Assembly (NCBI GenBank): GCA_041654215.1 | Contig: JBAZDY010000060.1 | Span: 1 to 9,590 of the forward strand | DNA: 9,590 nucleotides | From: Undivivens sp041654215 | GTDB lineage: Bacteria; Omnitrophota; Gorgyraeia; Gygaellales; Profunditerraquicolaceae | Reading direction: 5' to 3' | Shown: positions 3,883-9,590 of the stretch, one piece after another | Layout: the number at the start of each line of letters is the position of its first letter | Position numbering within the stretch: the first letter of the stretch is position 1 | Program-made: the position numbers and the translations under genes | Notes under the pieces: generated by a model | What the model was told of the DNA's origin: nothing | The model's database searches: none | What the model saw: only the letters and a program-made list of their open reading frames with translations

Positions 3883-5217
3883 TTATTGCTTCACCCAGGC
3901 CGTCAGCCTGCGGCTTACGCGTTCTTTGCCGAGATAGTAGATGACCTCGAACAGTCCGGGGCCGATGGTCTTACCGGTGAGCGCCACCCTGACCGGATGT
4001 ATCAGCTCTCTCGACTGCAAGCCCAGCTCCACAAGCAGGCCGCGAAAGCATTGCTCGATGGTTACGATATCGAACGGTTCAAGCGCCTGCAGGAGATCCG
4101 CGAACAACTTGAACTCGCGAGAGAAATCCCTGGTCAAATGTTTCTCCTTCGCCTGAGGATCAACGACAAAGTCGTCCTTGAAGAAAAAATCAGCCCATGC
4201 GGGGAAATCCTTAAGAGTGCCCAGTCTGCCCTGGAAGAGTTTGACCACGGAAAGCAGGTAATCTTTGCTGAATTCCGAGACATCGAGCCCCTGTTCTTTA
4301 AGGAACGGTTCCAGCGCCGCTGACAGGTCCAGCGTATCGGCGGTCTTGATGTACTGGTTGTTTATCCAGTTCAGTTTGTCCATATCGAAAGTGGCCGCGG
4401 TCTTGTTGGCGTTCTTGATATCGAACTTCTTGATCGCGTCCCTTATGCCGATGATCTCCTGGTTCCCTCCGGGCGACCAGCCCAGCAGAAGCAGGTAATT
4501 CACCAGCGCTTCCGCCAGGTATCCCATGCGGCGGTAATCGCTGATGGCGGTGGCGCCGGTGCGTTTGGAGAGGCGGCCGCCGTCGGAGCCGAGAATCAAC
4601 GGCAGGTGTGCGTATTCCGGTACTGAAAAATTCAACGCCTGGTAAAGCAATATCTGTTTCGGCGTGTTCGAGATGTGATCATCTCCCCGGATGACGTGGT
4701 TGATATTCATCGCCGCGTCGTCCACCACGCAGGCAAAGTTATAAGTCGGGGTGCCGTCGGACTTGATGAGCACCTGGTCCTTGATCACTTCGGTGTCGAA
4801 GGAAATCTCTCCATGGATCAGATCATTGAAGACGACCTTCTGCTGCTCGACCTTGAAGATTATGGCGTCCTGCTTTTTCTCTATCTCCGTTCCGTCATCT
4901 TCTCCCTCGGCGTCCGTCCCGGACGGGGAAGCCCGGTAAGCTTTGCCTTCCTGAAGGAGCCGCTCGGCGATTTCACGGTAGATGTCAAACCGTTTACTCT
5001 GATAGTATATTTCATCCCAGTTGAAGCCCATCCAGGAAAGGCTGTCAAGTATCTCTTCGAGGTACTCCGGCCTGGAGCGCTTAACGTCGGTATCCTCTAT
5101 GCGCAAGATGAATTTCCCTCCCTTGGCGCGCGCGTAAAGCCAGTTGAACAACGCCGTGCGCGAACCCCCAATATGCAAAAACCCGGTGGGGCTGGGCGCG
5201 AACCTTACTCTGACCAT
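3883..5217 (-). CDS. gltX: Glutamyl-tRNA synthetase
   Basis: Class I aminoacyl-tRNA synthetase that attaches glutamate to tRNA in the cytoplasm. The signature residues are in place: FAPSPTGFLHIGG (6-18, the HIGH-type motif), RIEDTD (39-44), RGDDHISNTP (177-186), and GRLSKRTG (214-221, the KMSKS-type motif). The anticodon-binding C-terminal part ends with a complete family-like HPVRVALTGKTIGPGLFEVI stretch, so the gene is full. At 444 residues it is shorter than the usual 465-490. The missing part is the segment after AYR (93-95): the usual cysteine-containing zinc region is replaced by a short acidic linker (about 96-114). The start ATG 5217 has AGGAAAAG just upstream. No glutaminyl-tRNA synthetase is visible. 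With tRNA-Gln downstream on the same strand, a non-discriminating role (making Glu-tRNA-Gln for later amidation) is possible but unproven. Confidence 0.96.
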   Translation of the reverse strand: MVRVRFAPSPTGFLHIGGSRTALFNWLYARAKGGKFILRIEDTDVKRSRPEYLEEILDSLSWMGFNWDEIYYQSKRFDIYREIAERLLQEGKAYRASPSGTDAEGEDDGTEIEKKQDAIIFKVEQQKVVFNDLIHGEISFDTEVIKDQVLIKSDGTPTYNFACVVDDAAMNINHVIRGDDHISNTPKQILLYQALNFSVPEYAHLPLILGSDGGRLSKRTGATAISDYRRMGYLAEALVNYLLLLGWSPGGNQEIIGIRDAIKKFDIKNANKTAATFDMDKLNWINNQYIKTADTLDLSAALEPFLKEQGLDVSEFSKDYLLSVVKLFQGRLGTLKDFPAWADFFFKDDFVVDPQAKEKHLTRDFSREFKLFADLLQALEPFDIVTIEQCFRGLLVELGLQSRELIHPVRVALTGKTIGPGLFEVIYYLGKERVSRRLTAWVKQ

Positions 5218-5253
5218 CTTCTTTTCCTTTCTTTACCTAAATCAATTCGACGC

Positions 5254-5274
5254 ACCACGGCCTAAAGCCGTGGT
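5254..5274. repeat. 8-bp perfect hairpin upstream of gltX
   Basis: ACCACGGC and GCCGTGGT form an 8-bp stem with a 5-nt loop, 37-57 nt before the gltX start. No T-run follows on the minus strand, so it is not a classic terminator. A second palindrome, CCCTTAAGGG (5318-5327), lies in the same 147-nt gap. The spacing and sequence resemble the subterminal hairpins of IS200/IS605-type elements, but no transposase or TnpB is present, so a decayed insertion end is only one reading. Confidence 0.6.
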
Positions 5275-5349
5275 TTGCTCATGATTTTGATACTGAGCGG
5301 CGACTGTATTATCCTCACCCTTAAGGGCGCGGTTTTAACGCCGTCGATA

Positions 5350-5366
5350 AACCGGGCGTTCCGGTT
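5350..5366 (-). terminator. Possible weak terminator of the oxidoreductase operon
   Basis: AACCGG (5350-5355) and CCGGTT (5361-5366) pair around a 5-nt loop and overlap the stop codon of the gamma-subunit gene. Only TTTAT follows on the minus strand. It may slow or stop transcription, but the short stem and poor T-tract leave read-through into gltX possible. Confidence 0.35.
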
Positions 5367-5916
5367 ATTTTACCAAAGCTATGCCCGCAAGCAGCGCTTT
5401 CCTGTTCATCTCCAGCAATTCACGTTTCTGCTCCTGGATTATCTCGAGTATTTTTTCCGCGGAAAACATCTTTTTGACCGCGATATAAGCGCCGAGCGCC
5501 ACCATATTGGCGGCCTTCAGGGAGCCGGCGGCCGCCGCCGCGGTCTCTGTGAAAGGATACCCGCGAACGTCCAGGGCGGTTTCAACCGGGGCCTGTGCCA
5601 GCGAGGAATTATACAACAACAACCCTCCTTGCCTGAGCCGCGGGAGGAATCTTCCGAGAGAAGGCTGGTTCATCACGATCAGGGTATCGGCTTTTTCCAC
5701 GTAAGGAGATCCCGGTTCCGACTTGGAAATCACCACCATGCAATTGGCGGTGCCGCCGCGGACTTCGGCTCCGTAAGAAGGCAGCCACGTCACCCGGAGA
5801 CCGGCGCGCATGCCGGCCTCGGCCAACAGTTTTCCCAGAAGCATTACCCCCTGGCCCCCGGAACCGGCGGCTATTATTTTCTCTTCCTGCCCCAATATAT
5901 TAGCGGATTTAACCAT
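5365..5916 (-). CDS. korC: 2-oxoacid:ferredoxin oxidoreductase, gamma subunit
   Basis: A 183-residue gamma subunit of a ferredoxin-dependent 2-oxoacid oxidoreductase. This complex converts a 2-oxoacid plus CoA to acyl-CoA, CO2 and reduced ferredoxin in the cytoplasm. Family landmarks are AAGSGGQGVMLLGKLLAEAG near the N-terminus (16-35), PSYGAEVRGGTANC (46-59), and the hydrophobic strand with DTLIVMNQPSL in the middle. The length is normal for a separate gamma chain. The frame is open for 31 more codons upstream, but I start at ATG 5916. It overlaps the beta-gene stop as TAATG, has an AGGATG ribosome site 5 nt upstream, and lets the protein begin shortly before the conserved domain. It is the last gene of the dxs-led operon. 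Which 2-oxoacid is used cannot be read from this subunit. Confidence 0.9.
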   Translation of the reverse strand: MVKSANILGQEEKIIAAGSGGQGVMLLGKLLAEAGMRAGLRVTWLPSYGAEVRGGTANCMVVISKSEPGSPYVEKADTLIVMNQPSLGRFLPRLRQGGLLLYNSSLAQAPVETALDVRGYPFTETAAAAAGSLKAANMVALGAYIAVKKMFSAEKILEIIQEQKRELLEMNRKALLAGIALVK

Positions 5917-6644
5917 TACTTCATCCTGCCTAACGGAAACTCTTTCACCATGGTATCCCTTATCCAGTCCATCGCGTCCGCCGGAGACATCCCCCAGTAA
6001 GTCGGACACGGCGAAAGCAGCTCCACCAGCGAGAAGCCCCCGTCTCTGAGCTGGTTGTCGAACGCCAAATGCAGGGCCGCCTTGGCCTTGATTATCTCCT
6101 GGGGGCAGAATAGCCCGCGGCGCTCCACGTATTTCACACCCGGAAGCATCGCCAGCATTTCGGATATTTTAAGCGGGTAACCCTGAAGTTCCGCTTGTCT
6201 GCCGCCGGGAGTAGTGCTAGTGACCTGGCCCAGCAAAGTGGTCGGGGCCATCTGTCCTCCGGTCATCCCGTAAATGGCGTTGTTCACGAATACGACCGTC
6301 AGGTTCTCCCCGCGGTTGGCGGCGTGTATGGTCTCGTTGGTGCCGATGGCGGCAAGATCTCCGTCTCCCTGATAAGTGAAAACGACCCTGTCGGGACGGC
6401 AGCGTTTAATCCCGGTGGCGACCGCCAGCGCCCTTCCGTGCGCCGCCTCGCAACAGTCGAAATTCCAGTAATCGTAGGCCACTACGGCGCACCCTACCGG
6501 CGCCACGGCGATGACCTTTTCTCTGACTCCCAGAAGGTCTATCACTTCCGCCACCAGACGGTGCGCTATGCCGTGCCCGCAGCCCGGGCAGTAGTGGGTC
6601 GCTGTGTCGCGTAAAGATTCCGGGCGGGAGAATATCTTTTTCAT
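5916..6644 (-). CDS. korB: 2-oxoacid:ferredoxin oxidoreductase, beta (thiamine diphosphate-binding) subunit
   Basis: A 242-residue catalytic beta subunit. CPGCGHG (19-25) supplies the cysteines expected of this family. HGRA (69-72), the GDGD metal and diphosphate motif (93-96), and VNNAIYGMTGGQ (120-131) form the thiamine diphosphate site. These fit the Kor/Vor group, whose beta chains are short and separate, rather than a one-chain pyruvate:ferredoxin oxidoreductase. I chose ATG 6644 because it overlaps the alpha-gene stop as ATGA, has GGAGG 10 nt upstream, and puts the CPGCGHG motif near the N-terminus as is usual. Beginning at 6908 would add 88 unrelated residues that are only alpha-gene sequence in another frame. 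The gamma gene overlaps its stop. Substrates could be 2-oxoglutarate or branched-chain 2-oxoacids. Confidence 0.93.
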   Translation of the reverse strand: MKKIFSRPESLRDTATHYCPGCGHGIAHRLVAEVIDLLGVREKVIAVAPVGCAVVAYDYWNFDCCEAAHGRALAVATGIKRCRPDRVVFTYQGDGDLAAIGTNETIHAANRGENLTVVFVNNAIYGMTGGQMAPTTLLGQVTSTTPGGRQAELQGYPLKISEMLAMLPGVKYVERRGLFCPQEIIKAKAALHLAFDNQLRDGGFSLVELLSPCPTYWGMSPADAMDWIRDTMVKEFPLGRMK

Positions 6645-7708
6645 AGCTTGCGCGCCTCCGCGGCTATCATTTCTTCCAACGGGAAGCCTCCGCCCGCCCT
6701 GCCGATAAAACTTACTTCGGCCCTTCCGTTGAGCGCCAGCTTCACGTCCTCCAGCATCTGTCCATAGGACATCTCCGCCACCAGAAATTTGCGCGCCGGA
6801 GACGATTTCGGCAAAAATGCCTGTGCCGGAAAAGGCCAAAGCGTCACCGGTCTGATCAATCCGGCTTTCTTCCCTTCCCTGCGCAGGCGGCGCACCACCG
6901 CCGAACAAATCCTGGCCATGGTCCCGTAAGCGACCAGCACCAGATCCGCGTCTTTAAGCATTGTGCCTTCGTAACGCGCCTCTTTTTTTAGTATCACGGC
7001 ATATTTCTTCTGCAGGCGCAGATTAAAATCTTCGAGGTCCCCGTCCCGGAGATAAAAGGATTTGACCACATTCGGCCCCCTGCCGGCGCATCCGGTCAAC
7101 GCCCACGGTTTAGAAACTTTCACCGCCTTTTTCCCGGCGAACGAAACAGGGACGCGCACGCTGAAAGGTTCCATAACCTGACCAAGCATTCCGTCTCCCA
7201 GGATAATCGACGGAACGCGGTATTTTTCGGCCAAAGAGAAAGCGGAAAACATGGCATCGAAAGACTCCTGCACGCGGGAAGGCGCCAGCACCAGACAATG
7301 ATAATCGCCGTGACCTCCGCCTTTGGTCGCCTGAAAATAATCCGATTGCGAAGGCAGGATATTGCCCAGCCCGGGCCCGCCGCGCATCATGTTAACTATC
7401 ACCGCCGGGAGTTCCGCGCCGGCCAGATAAGATATTCCTTCCTGCTTCAGGCTTATTCCCGGGCTGGAAGAGGAAGTCATCGCCCTGATCCCGCTTGCGG
7501 CCGCGCCCATGACCATGTTGATCGCCGCGATCTCCGATTCCGCCTGGATGAAAACACCTCCGGCCTCCGGCATACGCCTGGCCATATAGGCGGTCAGTTC
7601 GTTCTGCGGGGTGATCGGGTATCCGGCGTAGAAACGGCAGCCTGCCTGTATGGCGCCCTCAGCAATCGCTTCATTTCCACTCAGCAGAATTTTCTTTTCC
7701 TTATTCAC
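6641..7708 (-). CDS. korA: 2-oxoacid:ferredoxin oxidoreductase, alpha subunit (VorB/KorA type)
   Basis: A 355-residue alpha subunit carrying the pyrimidine-side half of the thiamine diphosphate site. Visible landmarks are GNEAIAEGAIQAG (11-23), GYPITPQNEL (29-38), QAESEIAAINMVMGAA (55-70), and TSSSSPGISLKQEGISYLAG (78-97). The motif GGPGLGNILPSQSDYFQATK follows shortly after, then ILGDGMLGQVMEP. This set matches the proteins usually annotated as VorB, or KorA in other schemes; the names overlap and the substrate is not settled. The start is taken as GTG 7708. It overlaps the ferredoxin stop as GTGA, has AGAGGTG about 5 nt upstream, and matches the overlap style of the next gene pair. ATG 7729 or 7759 would run deep into the ferredoxin gene. 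The C-terminal domain is complete. Confidence 0.93.
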   Translation of the reverse strand: MNKEKKILLSGNEAIAEGAIQAGCRFYAGYPITPQNELTAYMARRMPEAGGVFIQAESEIAAINMVMGAAASGIRAMTSSSSPGISLKQEGISYLAGAELPAVIVNMMRGGPGLGNILPSQSDYFQATKGGGHGDYHCLVLAPSRVQESFDAMFSAFSLAEKYRVPSIILGDGMLGQVMEPFSVRVPVSFAGKKAVKVSKPWALTGCAGRGPNVVKSFYLRDGDLEDFNLRLQKKYAVILKKEARYEGTMLKDADLVLVAYGTMARICSAVVRRLRREGKKAGLIRPVTLWPFPAQAFLPKSSPARKFLVAEMSYGQMLEDVKLALNGRAEVSFIGRAGGGFPLEEMIAAEARKL

Positions 7709-7911
7709 TTTTGCACCTCTATACAACATTCCGGACAAACTAGGGCGCAGAAACAGCATCCGCCGCAGGTATTCTTATCTTCGTCAAACTCCACATACAC
7801 GGCTCCCAGCGCGTTCAGCTTCCCGGACTTCTTCAACAGCCCCTTATGGCAAAATTTAATACACAACCCGCAGCCTTTGCACTTCTCCGCGTCTATGACC
7901 GGTTTAGCCAT
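7705..7911 (-). CDS. korD: 2[4Fe-4S] ferredoxin-type delta subunit of the oxidoreductase
   Basis: A 68-residue dicluster ferredoxin. The first cluster ligands are C11, C14, C17 and C21 (CKGCGLCIKFCHKG); the second are C49, C52, C55 and C59 (CGGCCFCALVCP). A longer than minimal linker (about 27 residues) separates them, as in the delta subunits of Vor/Kor complexes. It should pass electrons from the alpha-beta core to free ferredoxin. Oddities are a His in place of the usual Pro after C21, and three further cysteines (53, 62, 63) around the second cluster. The gene begins 2 nt after the dxs stop with GAGG 8 nt upstream, and its stop overlaps the alpha start. Delta-alpha-beta-gamma is a known order for these operons. 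Confidence 0.92.
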   Translation of the reverse strand: MAKPVIDAEKCKGCGLCIKFCHKGLLKKSGKLNALGAVYVEFDEDKNTCGGCCFCALVCPECCIEVQK

Positions 7912-7913
7912 CC

Positions 7914-9590
7914 CTATTTCCTCGCTTCTACGGCTATCCTGCCGGCGATCCCGGCGGCATCCAGACCGTAACGTTCCAATAATTCCCTCCTCTTGGCGCA
8001 GGGAGGGAATTCCTCCGGCACTCCGAGCTTGAACACCGGCACACCCAGGACTTCTTCCACCGCCGAACCGAATCCGCCCTCGACGATCCCCTCCTCCACC
8101 GTAAACACCGGCTTCCCCCGCGCCGCGATTTCTTTTATCAAGTCGTTGTCCAAGGGTTTTACGAACCTGGCGTTGACCACGTTGCCGAACAAACCTTTTT
8201 CTTCCAGCATGGCCGCGGCTTCCTCCGCGGCCGACACGGCGCCGCCCAGGGCGAATATCGTGAAATCATTCCCTTCTTTCAAGACTTCCGCCCCGGCGAG
8301 CTTCACAGGAACGGCCATGCCGTCCGTCAGTCCGCGGCGCAATAAGCAAGAGGAGGTCTTGGGATACCTCAATGCAACCGGCCCTTCCAACGACAGAGAA
8401 AACTCCAGCATCATCTCCAGGTCGTGCGCGTCCGCAGGGGCCATTATCGTCATATTAGGGATGTGGCGCAGAAAACTTATGTCAAAAATCCCCTGGTGCG
8501 TAGGCCCGTCGTCGCCGACAAGCCCCGCCCGGTCGAGAGCGAAGATTACGTGCAGTCCCTGCAAAGCCACGCACTCTATTATCTGGTCATACGCCCTCTG
8601 CAAAAAAGTGGAGTATATCGCCGCCACCGGAATCAACCCTTGCTTGGCAAGGCCGGCGGCGAAACAAACGGCGTGCTCCTCGGCTATCCCGACATCGAAG
8701 AACCTTTGCGGGTATTTATCCCGGAAGACGTCCAAGCCGGTGCCCTCGGCCATCGCCGCGGTTATCGCCGTAAGCCTCTTATCCCGCGCGGCAAGATCAA
8801 CTATCTTTCGCCCGAAAACCGAAGTGTAGGTAGCTGCCGAAAGAGGCGCCGGCTCCTGTTTCTTGCCGGCGGGCAGATCGAACGGACCCGTGCTGTGGAA
8901 ACGCACCGGGTCCTTCTCCGCCGGAAGAAACCCCTTCCCTTTCTTAGTAATCACGTGCATGAACAAAGGCCCCTTGAATGCGAGTATCTTCTTCATCGCC
9001 GGGATCAGTTGGGCGAGATTGTTCCCGTCGAAGGGGCCGAAGTACCTGAAACCCAGCTCCTCGAAGAAAACGCCGGGGATAAAAAGGCCTTTTAGCCCTT
9101 CCTCGAATTTGTTGGCTAGTTTGAGCAGTCTCTTGCCGCGCGGCACGCGGGAATTGAGAAACGACTCCAGCGAGCTGCGAAAACGGTTGTAAACCGGCAG
9201 AGAGATTATCTTGTTGATATAAGTGCTCACAGACCCCACGTTGGGAGCGATGCTCATTTCATTGGTATTCAATACCACCAGCAGGTCTTTTTTCAGGTGA
9301 CCAGCGTTATTTAATCCCTCGAAACAGAGGCCGCCGCTCAAAGAACCGTCGCCGATCACCGCGGCCGCCTTGAACGTCTTTTCCCCTCCTTCGATATCCC
9401 CGGCGCAGGCGATGCCGAGGGCCAGGGATACCGCTGTCGAGCTGTGTCCGGTGGTAAAAAGATCGTATTCCGATTCCTCTTTGCAGGGGAAGCCGCTCAG
9501 GCCGCCGTATTTACGCAGCCCGGCGAATCCGGCATTTCTGCCGGTTATGATTTTATGGGCGTAGGTCTGGTGGCCGACATCCCAGACGAT
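7914..9590 (-). CDS. dxs: 1-deoxy-D-xylulose-5-phosphate synthase (5' end outside window)
   Basis: Thiamine diphosphate enzyme that joins pyruvate and glyceraldehyde 3-phosphate to make DXP, the first step of the MEP isoprenoid pathway and a precursor for thiamine and pyridoxal. The frame stays open to the window edge, giving 558 residues of an expected 620-640; roughly the first 65-80 are missing. Seen in order are DVGHQTYAHKIITGR (4-18), GLSGFP with EESEYD (30-43), TGHSST (47-52), and the GDG diphosphate motif (80-82) with its partner NTNE (108-111). Later come the pyrimidine-domain stretch DRAGLVGDDGPTHQG and the C-terminal FTVEEGIVEGGFGSAV. A GTG at 9359 is an internal valine codon and not the start. 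It heads the operon as far as visible, and the ferredoxin gene starts 2 nt after its stop. Confidence 0.97.
   Translation of the reverse strand: MVWDVGHQTYAHKIITGRNAGFAGLRKYGGLSGFPCKEESEYDLFTTGHSSTAVSLALGIACAGDIEGGEKTFKAAAVIGDGSLSGGLCFEGLNNAGHLKKDLLVVLNTNEMSIAPNVGSVSTYINKIISLPVYNRFRSSLESFLNSRVPRGKRLLKLANKFEEGLKGLFIPGVFFEELGFRYFGPFDGNNLAQLIPAMKKILAFKGPLFMHVITKKGKGFLPAEKDPVRFHSTGPFDLPAGKKQEPAPLSAATYTSVFGRKIVDLAARDKRLTAITAAMAEGTGLDVFRDKYPQRFFDVGIAEEHAVCFAAGLAKQGLIPVAAIYSTFLQRAYDQIIECVALQGLHVIFALDRAGLVGDDGPTHQGIFDISFLRHIPNMTIMAPADAHDLEMMLEFSLSLEGPVALRYPKTSSCLLRRGLTDGMAVPVKLAGAEVLKEGNDFTIFALGGAVSAAEEAAAMLEEKGLFGNVVNARFVKPLDNDLIKEIAARGKPVFTVEEGIVEGGFGSAVEEVLGVPVFKLGVPEEFPPCAKRRELLERYGLDAAGIAGRIAVEARK

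Noticed and set aside
3886..5265. Plus-strand open frames opposite gltX (145, 77 and 196 residues)
   Set aside because: They are antisense shadows of a GC-rich gene with no family features; gltX is unmistakable on the other strand.
5254..5274. Intrinsic terminator upstream of gltX
   Set aside because: The stem is good, but no T-run follows it on either strand within the required distance.
5917..6009. 31-residue extension of the gamma subunit
   Set aside because: It lies wholly inside korB, while ATG 5916 has a TAATG overlap and AGGATG ribosome site and the domain begins just after it.
6645..6908. N-terminal extension of the beta subunit to 330 residues
   Set aside because: It is only the korA gene read in another frame, with no family similarity. 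ATG 6644 has the ATGA overlap, a ribosome site and the expected distance to CPGCGHG.
7709..7759. Earlier ATG starts for the alpha subunit
   Set aside because: They run into the ferredoxin gene without a ribosome site. GTG 7708 has AGAGGTG upstream and a 4-nt overlap like the next gene pair.
7993..9095. Plus-strand open frames opposite dxs (278 and 223 residues)
   Set aside because: They are long only because the GC-rich dxs codons suppress antisense stops. Their composition is not protein-like and no ribosome site was seen.

Overview
The window looks like chromosome from an uncultivated, anaerobic bacterium. dxs (the non-mevalonate isoprenoid route) and standard Shine-Dalgarno signals point to a bacterium. 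A four-gene ferredoxin-dependent 2-oxoacid oxidoreductase points to an anaerobic, low-potential metabolism. No gene fixes the phylum. Every gene I can support, including the tRNA, is on the minus strand, so transcription runs from high to low coordinates.

Right part (about 3.88-9.59 kb), GC-rich core metabolism. In transcription order it holds dxs (its 5' end lies beyond the window), a 2[4Fe-4S] ferredoxin-type delta subunit, and the alpha, beta and gamma subunits of a Kor/Vor-type 2-oxoacid:ferredoxin oxidoreductase. Successive genes are 2 nt apart or overlap as GTGA, ATGA and TAATG, so this is a tight, translationally coupled operon. A 147-nt gap with hairpins separates it from gltX, a glutamyl-tRNA synthetase with a shortened insert. 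A tRNA-Gln(CUG) follows gltX on the same strand. The tRNA has U1-A72 and a short D-loop, which are features recognised by the Glu-to-Gln amidotransferase route. GltX may therefore also charge this tRNA with glutamate.

Left part (1 to about 3.59 kb), AT-rich accessory region. From the tRNA leftward it holds a 97-bp inverted-repeat element that abuts the tRNA 3' end, a small GIY-YIG nuclease, and a membrane-anchored protein of unknown function. Next comes a nucleotidyltransferase/HEPN pair of toxin-antitoxin type with a clear promoter and a three-half-site operator. Then come a second, partly deleted copy of the tRNA-adjacent repeat, an isoprenylcysteine-methyltransferase-like membrane protein with a good intrinsic terminator, and a decayed fragment of an AAA-type ATPase. 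Dispersed repeats separate almost every gene here. This suggests a zone of repeated insertion and decay beside the tRNA.

No CRISPR array, rRNA, intact transposase or integrase was seen. The most interesting items are the NT/HEPN module, whose HEPN protein lacks the usual RNase histidine, and the pair of repeats that encloses it and touches tRNA-Gln.
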